Counted from the first letter of the stretch, positions 43,140-53,019 are shown. The stretch: DNA of 64,000 nucleotides from Halobacteriovorax sp. DA5 (GCF_002903145.1 NZ_PPDJ01000008.1:62001-126000); one strand, 5' to 3'. The notes: generated from the letters alone by a model not told the origin. A program made the numbers and translations.

Positions 43140-44128
43140 TATGCTACTTCCCTTAAATATAATCTACGAGTACTTTCAATTAATATCAAAAGTAAAACGC
43201 CAGCAAGTAAGAACTTGTAATAGTCCTCTTGATAAATAATTCGCCCTTTAATTTCAAGGCCCTTTCTTTCCAATTTATTAATTTCAGAAAGTACCTCATT
43301 CAAAGATTCATTATCAGAGGCAACAAAATCTTTTCCACCAGACATCTCAGCTATTTTTTGCAAAGTTTCAAAGTCCATACTTTGACCAGGCATATTTTGA
43401 TATCTCATTCTACCAAATGCATCACGACCAACTGGTAGTTTAGCATCAGGATCACCACCAATACCAATTGTGTATATTTTAATGCCAAGCTCTTTAGCTT
43501 TTTCTGCTGCCTGCATCGGTGACATTAATCCGGCATTGGCACTACCATCAGTTAGTAAAATTATAGATTTGTTTTCAGCAACACTAGTTTCAGATCGTGC
43601 TAGTGCAAGCCCTAAGGCATCCCCAATATTTGTGCCTGAGCCTAGAAAACCAATATTAATTTGTTCTACCGATTGTTCGACTAATTTCAAATCAGTAGTC
43701 ACAGGAATTAGTGTAAAAACTTTATCTCCAAACATAATAATACCGATGCGATCAACAGGAGATAGTTCAATGAACTTTCTTATTTGCCCTTTTGCCGCTT
43801 CCAAGCGGTTTGGCGGAAAGTCCTCTGCCAACATAGATCTAGAGACGTCGACTACAAAATAAATGTCATTAATCTCTTTCTTTACATTGCTTTTACCCAT
43901 TGGAGTTTTTGGACCCATTAATGAAAAGCTTATTAATGCCCAAGCACCAATGGCCATTAGAAACAGCAACCCTCTTAGAAATGACGGCCTTTTCTTTAAG
44001 CTATATTTAGGAGGTAAGATAAGTTCACCTTTTTTAAAAATGGCAAAAAAATCAGCGCACCAAAAAAGAAAGCCAATAACTCCAAAGATGAATAAGTATT
44101 TATTATGAAAGATATAGTTACTTAACAA
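43139..44128 (-). CDS. batA: BatA-like VWA-domain membrane protein
   Basis: About 329 residues with two N-terminal membrane segments (YLFIFGVIGFLFWCADFF and FLRGLLFLMAIGAWALISFS), a von Willebrand A domain with MIDAS motif DVSRS and LLTDGSANAG, and a final helix (FLLAGVLLLILI). I favour a TTG start at 44128 because AGGAG lies seven bases upstream; the ATG at 44152 has no Shine-Dalgarno and would overlap the previous gene by 35 bases. BatA and BatB are thought to form membrane complexes. It follows moxR, DUF58 and the small membrane gene in the usual bat order. Confidence 0.88.
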   Translation of the reverse strand: MLSNYIFHNKYLFIFGVIGFLFWCADFFAIFKKGELILPPKYSLKKRPSFLRGLLFLMAIGAWALISFSLMGPKTPMGKSNVKKEINDIYFVVDVSRSMLAEDFPPNRLEAAKGQIRKFIELSPVDRIGIIMFGDKVFTLIPVTTDLKLVEQSVEQINIGFLGSGTNIGDALGLALARSETSVAENKSIILLTDGSANAGLMSPMQAAEKAKELGIKIYTIGIGGDPDAKLPVGRDAFGRMRYQNMPGQSMDFETLQKIAEMSGGKDFVASDNESLNEVLSEINKLERKGLEIKGRIIYQEDYYKFLLAGVLLLILIESTRRLYLREVA

Positions 44129-44900
44129 CGATATTCTCCTTTGCTTTTTCATGGAGAGCTACAATTGCTACATCATCTTCAGGTGTCCAAGCTCTTTTAT
44201 ATTGAACTTCATTTACTTTATTCAAATAATTTTTAAAGGCTTCGCGGTTTTCAAATAATTCAAAAAAAGAATCCTTCTCACTATATATAAGTTCATGCTT
44301 TTCACGTGTATCAGCACTTTTAAAAGTTAAAACTCTTTTTTGCCAATTTTGATGCTCTCTTCTTTTTTTTGAAAATTGTAGATAACCATATATGGCCAAT
44401 CCAAGAACCATAAGAACGATAAGAAGATAAATTGAATAATCTAAAATCGATTTATTTTCGTTTAGCTTTTTGTTAAATACAAAAAAATCCTGTTGTTTAA
44501 TTGTAGTATCTTGAAAACTAATGTCTGAAAATGTAACCCCTAGGGCCATTCCTCGATAATCCCAGATTTTTGGAAACGAATCTTTTGGTGTAGCAATAAG
44601 TACACCACTGGCTTCAATAATATAATATTCTGGATTAGCAGCTAGGAAATACTGTTTATTAACTTTTGATATTTTAATAATATCAGCAAAATCACGTGAT
44701 AATAAATGAGCCTTTATATCTTCATCTACTATGTCATTTATTGGATAAATAGTTAGCTTAAAGTCTTTAATTTCACCAACACTCCAAACATTATTCTCAC
44801 TATCAATACTTATCTCAATTTTGGTGTCTAAAGCTAAGGAGCTAAATGACATACAAATTAATAAAATTGAAAAGAATGCATAAAAGAAACGTGCTTTCAC
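44118..44900 (-). CDS. Membrane protein of the moxR-bat operon (unknown function)
   Basis: A 260-residue protein with a signal peptide (FFYAFFSILLICMSFSSLA), a periplasmic beta domain (about 25-150), a membrane helix (IYLLIVLMVLGLAIYGYL) and a charged cytoplasmic tail. The topology and the position between DUF58 and batA match the DUF4381-type gene of many moxR operons, although I cannot confirm the family. Start is a GTG in a TAGTG overlap with the DUF58 stop, showing translational coupling. Confidence 0.7.
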   Translation of the reverse strand: MKARFFYAFFSILLICMSFSSLALDTKIEISIDSENNVWSVGEIKDFKLTIYPINDIVDEDIKAHLLSRDFADIIKISKVNKQYFLAANPEYYIIEASGVLIATPKDSFPKIWDYRGMALGVTFSDISFQDTTIKQQDFFVFNKKLNENKSILDYSIYLLIVLMVLGLAIYGYLQFSKKRREHQNWQKRVLTFKSADTREKHELIYSEKDSFFELFENREAFKNYLNKVNEVQYKRAWTPEDDVAIVALHEKAKENIVVK

Positions 44901-45745
44901 TACAACATCTCCTTAACAAAGTCTTCTAAATAGCGATCCCCTACATTTATATCTTTTAAACGAAATCCAAAATCTAAAACTTCCGCCTTTCCTTTTAATC
45001 TAGTATCAACCTTACCACTACCTTTACCAGCGATACGTCCAACAATAGAGAATCGAAACTCATTAGAAGTATCGAGGGGACAGAGCAAACGAAAAGCATG
45101 AACATGTTTACGTGCAGTTAGTCTCTTTAGGGTTTCTGGAGATAAGAATTCATAAAAGTCACTTAGAATAACGACTTCTCTTTTCTTATAAAATTCACGA
45201 ACTAGTTCGGCATCAAATTTAGCGAAATTTCTTTCTTTTTGAGAAACCAGATATTCAACATCAATCTCTCCGGCTTGATTAATAACATTCGTTTTCCTCA
45301 AGGCGTCAACAAACGCAACGAGACCTGCCTCTCCTCTCTTTTTTTGAACTCTTAAGACTCGATCATTCAAACAAATAATTGTCTCTATATAGTCATGTGT
45401 TTTTTCTGAGAGTAAATAAAGTAACGATATAATTTCAAAAGCTGCTGCAAGCTTAGACTTTCCGTTGTGTCCGATAACCATACCGGGACTACAATCTAAA
45501 AGAATTGTAATCTCAACATTTCTCTCTTCTTCAAAAGTCTTAATATATGGAGTATTTGTTTTTGCGACCATCTTCCAGTCAATAAAACGAACATCATCAC
45601 CATGAACATACACCTGATGTTCCTTAAACTTTAATCCCGTTCCTCTGAAGTGAGATTTAAGCATACCAATAGAAAATGAGTTTGATCGTTTGAACAAACT
45701 ATTTTTCATATTTTGAACAATTTGATGTACTTCAAGTGTCTTCAT
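44900..45745 (-). CDS. DUF58 domain protein
   Basis: The 281-residue cytoplasmic protein has the DUF58 signature FRGTGLKFKEHQVYVHGDDVRFIDW (34-58) split as FRGTGLKFKEHQVY and GDDVRFIDWKMVAKT, followed by a VWA-like domain with LLDCSPGM. DUF58 proteins are partners of MoxR ATPases and may be the substrate-recognition unit; precise function is unknown. It begins two bases after the moxR stop and ends in a TAGTG overlap with the next gene. Confidence 0.92.
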   Translation of the reverse strand: MKTLEVHQIVQNMKNSLFKRSNSFSIGMLKSHFRGTGLKFKEHQVYVHGDDVRFIDWKMVAKTNTPYIKTFEEERNVEITILLDCSPGMVIGHNGKSKLAAAFEIISLLYLLSEKTHDYIETIICLNDRVLRVQKKRGEAGLVAFVDALRKTNVINQAGEIDVEYLVSQKERNFAKFDAELVREFYKKREVVILSDFYEFLSPETLKRLTARKHVHAFRLLCPLDTSNEFRFSIVGRIAGKGSGKVDTRLKGKAEVLDFGFRLKDINVGDRYLEDFVKEML

Positions 45746-45746
45746 A

Positions 45747-46694
45747 TTAAATCATTTTCTGAGCAATCTTAACTGCTAAGTCTCTCGGATTAATTCCATC
45801 AATGGATGCTTCATAAGTTAAAATAATTCTATGCCCTAGCACTGAGGCAACGACTTTCATTACATCATCTGGTGTAACGAAATCACGTTGGGCCATAAAG
45901 GCATTAAAACGACCTAGTTTCTGTAGCCAGATTGCTGCACGCGGAGAAGCTCCTGCTTGTACAAGTCCTTTAAAATCAGGAGAAAAATGCTTATCTCCAG
46001 GTCTGGTTGCTCTTACAATTTTAATAATTAAATCTTTCATCTTATCATCGACGTATACTTTATCGATCTCTTGGCGAATCGATAGGATATCGTCGGTTGA
46101 AAGAAAAGAGCCTAGGTCTTGCTTTACATTTTCTAAATCTAAAATAGATTTTTCCGCTTCGAAGTCAGGATAATTTACACTAACTTTCATCATAAAACGG
46201 TCTAACTGCGCTTCTGGAAGCGGATAAGTTCCTTCCTGCTCAATTGGGTTTTGTGTTGCTAGTACAACAAATGGGCTCGATAACTTATGAGTAGAGTCAC
46301 CAATTGTAACTTGTTTTTCGGCCATCGCCTCAAGTAAAGCTGATTGTACCTTGGCAGGAGATCGATTGATCTCATCCGCAAGTAAAAGTTGTGTAAAGAT
46401 TGGACCAAACTTTGTAGAAAACTCTTCCTTTTGTTGAGAGTAGACCATCGTTCCAACTAAGTCAGAGGGAAGTAGGTCAGGCGTAAACTGAACTCTTTTG
46501 AAAGTTAAGTCACATAGCTTACTCATTGTAGAAACAGATAAAGTTTTACCCAGTCCAGGCATCCCCTCAATTAAGAGATGTCCTTCGCAGACTAAAGCCG
46601 CAATGATACTATCAAGCATTTCATCTTGACCATAAACAATACGTTTGGCCCTATCTAAAACACTATTAACCTTCTGTCTTGAACTATCAGTCAT
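45747..46694 (-). CDS. moxR: MoxR-family AAA ATPase
   Basis: The 315-residue AAA+ ATPase has Walker A GMPGLGKT at 44-51, Walker B LLLADEINRSPAKVQSALLEAM, sensor-1 FVVLATQNPIEQEGTYPLPEAQLDRF and sensor-2 GASPRAAIWL. MoxR proteins act as chaperone-like remodelers working with VWA-domain partners, here DUF58, BatA and BatB-BatC. It overlaps the methyltransferase gene by eight bases. Confidence 0.95.
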   Translation of the reverse strand: MTDSSRQKVNSVLDRAKRIVYGQDEMLDSIIAALVCEGHLLIEGMPGLGKTLSVSTMSKLCDLTFKRVQFTPDLLPSDLVGTMVYSQQKEEFSTKFGPIFTQLLLADEINRSPAKVQSALLEAMAEKQVTIGDSTHKLSSPFVVLATQNPIEQEGTYPLPEAQLDRFMMKVSVNYPDFEAEKSILDLENVKQDLGSFLSTDDILSIRQEIDKVYVDDKMKDLIIKIVRATRPGDKHFSPDFKGLVQAGASPRAAIWLQKLGRFNAFMAQRDFVTPDDVMKVVASVLGHRIILTYEASIDGINPRDLAVKIAQKMI

Positions 46695-47859
46695 TTCTTT
46701 CCACCTTATATGCTAAATATTTTATGTAATTTGATTTTGATTCTAATTTGCTAATTGGATGATCTAGTCCTTGTATTCCTGTGTCAATTAAGCGGATTGA
46801 TAAATTATTCTTCTGCGCACTACGAGCTACACATTGATCTAGTTCATTCATTGAAATATTTTGAGTACAAGATGCAGCAGCAAGAATTCCACCCTTGTTT
46901 ATCATTTTGAATATTTTTGTATATAATTTTTCATAGCCACTTATAGCAGCCTTTTTGTCTTTATAACTCTTACTAAAAGCAGGAGGGTCACAGACAATTA
47001 CATCGTAACTTTTCCCTTCACTCACTTTTTCATCTAAGAACTTAAATACATCATTACGAGTAAAGTTTCCTCTGCCACTGAAATTATTACTTTCAAGATG
47101 ATTATGTACAACTTCACTCATATTAGCTTGGTCAACAAACTCAACATTTTCAACACCAGCTCTGAGAAGGTGTAATCCCCATGATCCCACATAGGTAAAG
47201 AGGTCTAAACCAGTCTTATAATTCTGTCCTGTTCTTTTAATTAGATCTTCAAATTTTCTTCTATTTTCTCGGTGGTCGTAATAATAACCAACCTTCTGCA
47301 TTAGATCTTTCTTGATTTGATATTGAAATTCTGTTTCTTCAATTTTTATAACATCTGGTAATTCATCACTTTCAAAAACAGGAAGCTCTTCTATATCTCT
47401 ATATTTCTTATTATCAAGAAGGATCACTTCTTTATCTACTAAGCTTTGGATATGTGATTTTATCTCGTTACGAAAGCCATCCATTCCAGCTGTATTGATT
47501 TGTAGAATTGCACAGTTCTGATATCCATCGAGAATAAGTCCAGGCAGTCCATCCTCATCTCCATAAATTAACCTAGCATTTTTACCATAACCAATTTCAT
47601 TTCGATAACGAATCGCCTTTTCAATTGTTTTAGAGATGTAATCCCATGGCCCTAAAGTTGAATTCAAGACAACGACATTCTTTTTTCTTGTCGAGTTTGG
47701 ATTCACAAAGCCAATATACTTATTTTTCAAATGATTGAAACTACACCATTCCCCCGGACGAAAAGAGCGTAGAGAATCCTCAATATCAATTTCAGATAAA
47801 TGGATAACTTTACTTTCAAAGTAAAGTCTAACTTTTTTATTAATTTCTATTTGTCTCAT
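46687..47859 (-). CDS. RlmI-type 23S rRNA (cytosine-5)-methyltransferase-like protein
   Basis: The 390-residue protein has an N-terminal PUA-like RNA-binding domain (SLRSFRPGEWCSFNHLKNKYIGFVNPNST, split here as SLRSFRPGEWCSF and KYIGFVNPNS), a middle domain with RYRNEIGYGKNARLIYGDED, and a Rossmann SAM domain: GLDLFTYVGSWGLHLLRAG (motif I), DVIVCDPPAFSK (motif IV) and AAASCTQNI with the catalytic Cys. This is the COG1092 family that methylates 23S rRNA or other RNA; the exact site cannot be read. It follows the secreted-protein gene without gap. Confidence 0.88.
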   Translation of the reverse strand: MRQIEINKKVRLYFESKVIHLSEIDIEDSLRSFRPGEWCSFNHLKNKYIGFVNPNSTRKKNVVVLNSTLGPWDYISKTIEKAIRYRNEIGYGKNARLIYGDEDGLPGLILDGYQNCAILQINTAGMDGFRNEIKSHIQSLVDKEVILLDNKKYRDIEELPVFESDELPDVIKIEETEFQYQIKKDLMQKVGYYYDHRENRRKFEDLIKRTGQNYKTGLDLFTYVGSWGLHLLRAGVENVEFVDQANMSEVVHNHLESNNFSGRGNFTRNDVFKFLDEKVSEGKSYDVIVCDPPAFSKSYKDKKAAISGYEKLYTKIFKMINKGGILAAASCTQNISMNELDQCVARSAQKNNLSIRLIDTGIQGLDHPISKLESKSNYIKYLAYKVERND

Positions 47860-48639
47860 TTATAGGCCTATAATCTTTTTGGCTTGCCCAGTATTAATTT
47901 GATAATTTTGAATCTTCAAATCTAACTTACCTAGCTCAACCTTTTTATCGCCAGTTATGGCATACGATACTGCTTCGATATTACTAGGTAATCCGAAAGT
48001 ACCAAATTTTTCATATTCAATTTCAATTTCTTTGAGAATTGAAGAAGTACCTCTTCCTTCAGAAATTGATATCTGTGAAATAACACTTTTCCCTTTTGCC
48101 CATGATTTTTTTGAATATGAAAAAGAAGTTTTTGTATGCAACTGTGGACTACTTGATTCAATCTCTTTAATTTGTCCACTTGAATACAATTCAATACTCA
48201 AATCTAATAATTCTGCTTGATCCTTCACTCGTATGAATCGACTATTATTTTTAGGATCCTTCTTAAATGCACTCATTTCTAAAGGAGTCGTTAGATTTTT
48301 CGCTAAAACTAATTCTACGTAAGGTTTAACTTTTGCAATCAAAGTCTGCTTTAATAAATCAAAACCTTTTTCAGGTAACCCTTCAACTCTAATTCTAATA
48401 TTGTTTGGATATACCCAATAAACACGATAGTAAACATCATCAGGCTCAAGGGCCGTATTTGCTCTTACATACTTTTCAAGATTAGGTTCTCGAATATCGA
48501 AAAATAAATCTTGAATCTCCCCTTCTAATGGAGTGTAGGTTCTTAATTTGTGATCATTAAAAATACTACTATTGTTAGAAAATACAGATGTGACAGAAAG
48601 TAATAAAACAACAATTAGGGATAAGTTAAATTTTAGCAT
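47860..48639 (-). CDS. Secreted protein of unknown function
   Basis: The 259-residue product has a Sec signal (LSLIVVLLLSVTSVFS) and a beta-rich periplasmic domain. Recognisable stretches are EGEIQDLFFDIREPNLEKYV, DVYYRVYWVYPNNIRIRVEG, and near the end GLPSNIEAVSYAITGDKKVE, a pattern of alternating strands that recalls LolA/LolB-like curved sheets, but without diagnostic motifs. It lies between rqcH and the methyltransferase gene, adjacent bases to the latter. Function not known. Confidence 0.65.
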   Translation of the reverse strand: MLKFNLSLIVVLLLSVTSVFSNNSSIFNDHKLRTYTPLEGEIQDLFFDIREPNLEKYVRANTALEPDDVYYRVYWVYPNNIRIRVEGLPEKGFDLLKQTLIAKVKPYVELVLAKNLTTPLEMSAFKKDPKNNSRFIRVKDQAELLDLSIELYSSGQIKEIESSSPQLHTKTSFSYSKKSWAKGKSVISQISISEGRGTSSILKEIEIEYEKFGTFGLPSNIEAVSYAITGDKKVELGKLDLKIQNYQINTGQAKKIIGL

Positions 48640-48679
48640 AATATGTCCTTTTAACTTATTTTAAAAGGGACACAGACCT

Positions 48680-49981
48680 TTACCAACTAGTTGAAATTAT
48701 TTCCTTCCAATTGACTTTAGGTAAAATCAAATGCTTTTCCTTCTTATAAATAACTTTACCTGCAGAGCCCTTAACACCTTTTAAATTCTCTACCTGAGTA
48801 AATATAACAGGTATTTGATCAGCACTAAACTCACTGTAATCAGCTAGAATTGAAGCAACTACACTATATTTATCAAAATCAAAGCCTTCTAAATTCTTAA
48901 CAATAACGTGAGCACTCTTATCTCCATCTATATGAAACCAAATATCACCCTTACTAGACCATTTACTTCGGATATAATCATTTCCCTTAGTATTTAGTCC
49001 AACAGCAATTGATATCTCATTCCATTTAAAAATTGAATGATCATCCGACTTATTAACTTCAGTATTTTTGGGTGCTACTTTCTTCCAAACTGGTACATTC
49101 ACTTTTTCTCGAACAAATACTTCCTTCTTGGACTCAATTTCTTTAATAACATCAGCAAGACGTTTTTCAAGAAATTCCTCACCTTTTCGCAATTTCTTAA
49201 TCTTCGTGAAAAGAATATTCTTCTTTTGATAGTAACTAAGGCCAAAATCAAACTTAGCTTTGAGTGATTTATATTTGAAAACGTGTTCATTTAAATCTAA
49301 TTCATCGTTAATTAATTTCTTTTCAAGCTCATGTCTAACCTTACAGTTTTCAAGGTCTTTTTGAATAAAATTTTTCTTACGCAACAATTTTTTGTTATAA
49401 GTTGTCTCTGCTTTTTTATTAAAAACATCTTCTTCAGCTAGAATAAGCTTTTTTTCCTTAACATCTTTTGTATCAAGTTGTTTTCTTCCTAATTCATTGA
49501 AGATGTCGAAATAATTTTCAAAATCAAAAACTTGCTTCTTATTCGATTGCCATGGAGAAAAGTGAAACTTCTTCCCCTCGTTTATATAAACATAACTAAA
49601 GAATAGTTGTCGTCCTTTCCAGAAAAGCAAAAGGTTACTCTTATCGTAAAACTTGAAATTTAAGCACTTATCTTTGGTATCAGTTTCAATTTCAATAAGT
49701 CGACTATTTCGAATATTAGATCTTAGAAATTCTAGAAACTGATCACGTGTAATTCGATATTCTGAAGGAATCGATTGAATTGAGTCCCAAATACCACAAT
49801 GCTCTCCTCCTCTTCCAATTGTAATGCAAAGATTCTTTCCTCTAAGTCTAAGCTGTAATAATACGAGCTTTCCCGATGAGAAGATTTTTTGTATTCGAGG
49901 ATTTGTTGAAGCGCCATTTTCAATTAATTGATCATTAATTCTATCGACATTTCGCCCTAGCTCTGAGAAATTTAAATTCAT
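48680..49981 (-). CDS. rqcH: NFACT-family ribosome quality control protein RqcH
   Basis: RqcH (Rqc2/NEMF-like) binds stalled 50S subunits carrying peptidyl-tRNA and directs alanine tailing. The product, 433 residues from the ATG at 49981, has an N-terminal NFACT-N-like domain, a long coiled coil (about 190-320, rich in Lys/Glu) and the NFACT-R domain with GNDYIRSKWSSKGDIWFHID and SAHVIVKN near the C terminus. An in-frame GTG at 50053 would add 24 residues and overlap mutS2 by 74 bases. It is shorter than Bacillus RqcH (about 570). It diverges from mutS2 with shared start bases. Confidence 0.85.
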   Translation of the reverse strand: MNLNFSELGRNVDRINDQLIENGASTNPRIQKIFSSGKLVLLQLRLRGKNLCITIGRGGEHCGIWDSIQSIPSEYRITRDQFLEFLRSNIRNSRLIEIETDTKDKCLNFKFYDKSNLLLFWKGRQLFFSYVYINEGKKFHFSPWQSNKKQVFDFENYFDIFNELGRKQLDTKDVKEKKLILAEEDVFNKKAETTYNKKLLRKKNFIQKDLENCKVRHELEKKLINDELDLNEHVFKYKSLKAKFDFGLSYYQKKNILFTKIKKLRKGEEFLEKRLADVIKEIESKKEVFVREKVNVPVWKKVAPKNTEVNKSDDHSIFKWNEISIAVGLNTKGNDYIRSKWSSKGDIWFHIDGDKSAHVIVKNLEGFDFDKYSVVASILADYSEFSADQIPVIFTQVENLKGVKGSAGKVIYKKEKHLILPKVNWKEIISTSW

Positions 49982-52310
49982 GAATAATCCAACAATTTTG
50001 TCACAAACACTGAGTAATATTGACTGGAGCAAGATAGCTTCTGAAATAATCACCCACGCAAGATTTCAAGTTAATAAAAATATTATAGAACATAATCCAA
50101 AGATATTCGAATCTGAACAATTAAGTGAGCATTTTTTTGACTTAAATGAGATTATTAAGAAAATTGATGAGTCAGGTAGTTTAGGAGACTATTTTTTTAG
50201 TAATTTGAGAGATAGTGAAGAAAATCACAATGCCCTAAATTACATCTCTAAAGGTGGCGTTGCGACATTAGATCAGCTTAACTTTCTGGCAAATACAATT
50301 GAAAACCTTTTTTCAGCCAAAAGAGTTCTTAATTTTAGCCACTATCGAATTTATCTAGATGAGTTAGTGAATAAAACTCAAAGGCTAAAGCAGAAATTTA
50401 TCAATCCATTTAGAAAGTTTGTCGATGCAGACGGCAGTGTTCATCTTGAAAGACACCCTATTATCGCACCACTTATCCAAGAACAATTAGGATTAGAAAA
50501 AAGAATTCGAGAAACAATCAATTTTATTCTTAAGGATGAAGACATTTCCAAGCGTCTTCAAATGGATACTTTTGATATTATTAATGAAAGATTTGTCATT
50601 CCAATCAGAAGTGACTCTTATAGAAGTGATCTAGGCAGTATCGTTGCAAGGTCTTCAACAGGTAACACACTTTTTGTTGAACCAGTTGCAACGAGAAAGA
50701 TGTCTAATGATCTTATCGAAATAAACTCTAAAATTGACTATGCCATATCACAAATATGTAAGAATTTTTGTGACCTAGTGAATAACGATCTTTCAACAAT
50801 GCATGATGTGTATTCATTTTTTATAGAATTAGATTATACATATACATTAGCTAGTTATTCACACGCGAAAAGTTTTTGTTATCCAGAAGTTAGTATTGAT
50901 GGTTCAACAAACTTGGTAGATTTTTATCATCCATTAATTGATAATTGTGTCAGAAACACAATCGAAGTTGATAGTGAAAAAAGAGGTATTATTATCTCTG
51001 GTCCCAATACAGGTGGTAAGACAGTATCCATCAAAAGTATTGTTATTGCCCATTTATTCCTAAAACTTGGGTTATTCATTCCTGCGCAAAAAGCAAAACT
51101 ACAATATAAAAGTGATGTATTCTACTTTGACAGCGATTACCAAGATTTAGAAATGGGACTAAGCTCATTTGCGGGAGAAGTTCAGGTAATCTTATCAATG
51201 CTAGAAAATATTCAAAATGATTCACTTATTGCTGCAGATGAGATTTTTAATTCGACATCTTCAGATGAGGCATCATCACTTGCTTATTCAATTATTAATT
51301 ATGTTACAAAAGAGCTTGGTTGTGATGTTCTTATTTCGACACACCACCAATTACTTAAAACCAAAATCCAAGAAAGTGAAGAATTTATCTCGGCCCATGT
51401 AGGTTATGATTTTGATAATAATACTCCTACATACAAACTAATCATTGGAACACCTGGTTCATCAATGGCACTAGAGATATTTAAGCGACTTAGTAAGAAA
51501 CACAATATTCCTGAATTTATTTTAGATGATGCTAAAAAAATGCTTGATACTAAATACGTTACTTATGAAAGGCTTCTTCAAGATCTATCTAAGAAACAAG
51601 AAAAAATCAGCAAAACACTTAAAGAAAACATTCAGCTTAATCATGAACTTAAGAATCAAAAAAAATCTCAAGAAGGTATTCTCTTCTTAGAGAAACAGAG
51701 AGCTTATGATCAATATGAAAAAGAAATTAAAAAGATCATAAAAGGTCTTAATGATGTTAAGACTAAAAGCTTAAGTAATGAAATTTCTACCTTAAACAAG
51801 CAATATGAAAGACTTAAACCAAATAGAAATGAAAGGTCAAAAGAAGAAAGACAAATTGCAACTGAGATAAAAGTTGGTTCTCGCTATTTTTGCGACCGTC
51901 TGAATTCGACATGTATTGTTTCTGAAATAAAAGGTAAGAATTGTGTTGTTGAGGTTAATGGAAAGAAAATTTCTGTTCCAAAGGCTTCCCTTTTTGATCA
52001 ACAAGGTATCAACAATAAGAAGCCACAAAAAGCAAAAAAAGTTGAAATTAATGTCTTTAAGACCATTAACTACACTACAGAGGTTAATTGTCGTGGGATG
52101 CGTTTAAGCGAATTCCAGCAGAAAGTTTTTTCATGCATTGATGATCTAAGAATGGGACATATTCCCTATTTAATCATTGTACATGGCCATGGCGATGGTA
52201 CATTAAAGAAATGGCTGAGAAATGAGCTTAGAAGACAGAGAGATCTAAATTGGTCACCAGATGAAGGAAATGATGGTGCAACAAGAATCGATCTTACTCA
52301 ATCGACTTAA
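49980..52310 (+). CDS. mutS2: MutS2 (RqcU-type ribosome rescue / endonuclease) protein
   Basis: The 776-residue protein has the MutS2 core: RHPIIAP and DFYHPLI segments, Walker A GPNTGGKTVS at 341-350, Walker B LIAADEI with Asp420 and Glu421, and the STHHQLLK switch. A coiled coil (about 530-610) and a KOW-like region follow, and it ends with a small MutS-related (Smr) domain: EVNCRGMRLSEFQQ and IIVHGHGDGTLKKWLRNELR. The family DLRG reads NCRG here, so nuclease activity is uncertain. In Bacillus, MutS2 senses collided ribosomes and splits them. The 3' end overlaps lepB by 17 bases, convergent. Confidence 0.93.
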   Translation: MNNPTILSQTLSNIDWSKIASEIITHARFQVNKNIIEHNPKIFESEQLSEHFFDLNEIIKKIDESGSLGDYFFSNLRDSEENHNALNYISKGGVATLDQLNFLANTIENLFSAKRVLNFSHYRIYLDELVNKTQRLKQKFINPFRKFVDADGSVHLERHPIIAPLIQEQLGLEKRIRETINFILKDEDISKRLQMDTFDIINERFVIPIRSDSYRSDLGSIVARSSTGNTLFVEPVATRKMSNDLIEINSKIDYAISQICKNFCDLVNNDLSTMHDVYSFFIELDYTYTLASYSHAKSFCYPEVSIDGSTNLVDFYHPLIDNCVRNTIEVDSEKRGIIISGPNTGGKTVSIKSIVIAHLFLKLGLFIPAQKAKLQYKSDVFYFDSDYQDLEMGLSSFAGEVQVILSMLENIQNDSLIAADEIFNSTSSDEASSLAYSIINYVTKELGCDVLISTHHQLLKTKIQESEEFISAHVGYDFDNNTPTYKLIIGTPGSSMALEIFKRLSKKHNIPEFILDDAKKMLDTKYVTYERLLQDLSKKQEKISKTLKENIQLNHELKNQKKSQEGILFLEKQRAYDQYEKEIKKIIKGLNDVKTKSLSNEISTLNKQYERLKPNRNERSKEERQIATEIKVGSRYFCDRLNSTCIVSEIKGKNCVVEVNGKKISVPKASLFDQQGINNKKPQKAKKVEINVFKTINYTTEVNCRGMRLSEFQQKVFSCIDDLRMGHIPYLIIVHGHGDGTLKKWLRNELRRQRDLNWSPDEGNDGATRIDLTQST

Positions 52311-53019
52311 AAATACGCTCTGATTTTATATTCATTTGACCAGTATAGCTATCTTGCATCATTGAGAACCAAACGAAGAAGGCGCGTCCTCTAATATTTT
52401 CAAATGGTACGAATCCCCATGCTCTAGAATCAGAAGAGTTGTCTCGATTATCTCCCATTACGAAATAATGGTCTTTTGGTATTTTTGTTGCGGGATAGTT
52501 TAGCTTATAGATATTATCCATATCTTTTTTAACAACAAATGTTTTCTCATTCATCTTAGTTTCAAGATAATCGTAATTATCGTTGAATCTTGTTGCAATT
52601 AATTTTTCGTTTATTGGTTTACCATTGATATAAATCTTCTTGTTTTTAATCTCAATAGTTTCACCAGGTAGTCCAACGACTCTTTTAATATAATTAATTT
52701 TTGGATCGTTTGGATATTTAAAAACAATGATGTCTCCACGTTGAACATCATTAGTTCTAAGTAGATATACAGGGTTTGAATTAACCCCACCTAGGGCAAT
52801 ATCAGAAAAGGGTAACTTTAGGCCATAGCTGAATTTTTCAACTAAAATAAAATCACCTATTTCTAGTGTCGGGATCATTGAACCAGAGGGAATTCGATAT
52901 GGCTCATAAAAAGAAGATCTAAAAACCAAAAGAAATAATATTATTAGAAATGAGTCTCGACTCATCCTTAGAAAACTTTTCTTACGACTAGCAATTTTCT
53001 CGTCTAAAATATCACTCAC
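52294..53019 (-). CDS. lepB: Signal peptidase I
   Basis: LepB releases secreted proteins by cleaving Sec and Tat signal peptides at the outer face of the inner membrane. The 241-residue product has one N-terminal helix (DSFLIILFLLVFRSS), Ser47 in PSGSMIPTL, Lys112 in NYIKRVVGLPGE and the GDNRDNSSDSR box (the last segment near 194-204). This is the usual Ser-Lys dyad and length for a single-anchor form. Its ATG overlaps the PBP stop by four bases. Confidence 0.96.
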   Translation of the reverse strand: MSDILDEKIASRKKSFLRMSRDSFLIILFLLVFRSSFYEPYRIPSGSMIPTLEIGDFILVEKFSYGLKLPFSDIALGGVNSNPVYLLRTNDVQRGDIIVFKYPNDPKINYIKRVVGLPGETIEIKNKKIYINGKPINEKLIATRFNDNYDYLETKMNEKTFVVKKDMDNIYKLNYPATKIPKDHYFVMGDNRDNSSDSRAWGFVPFENIRGRAFFVWFSMMQDSYTGQMNIKSERIFKSIE

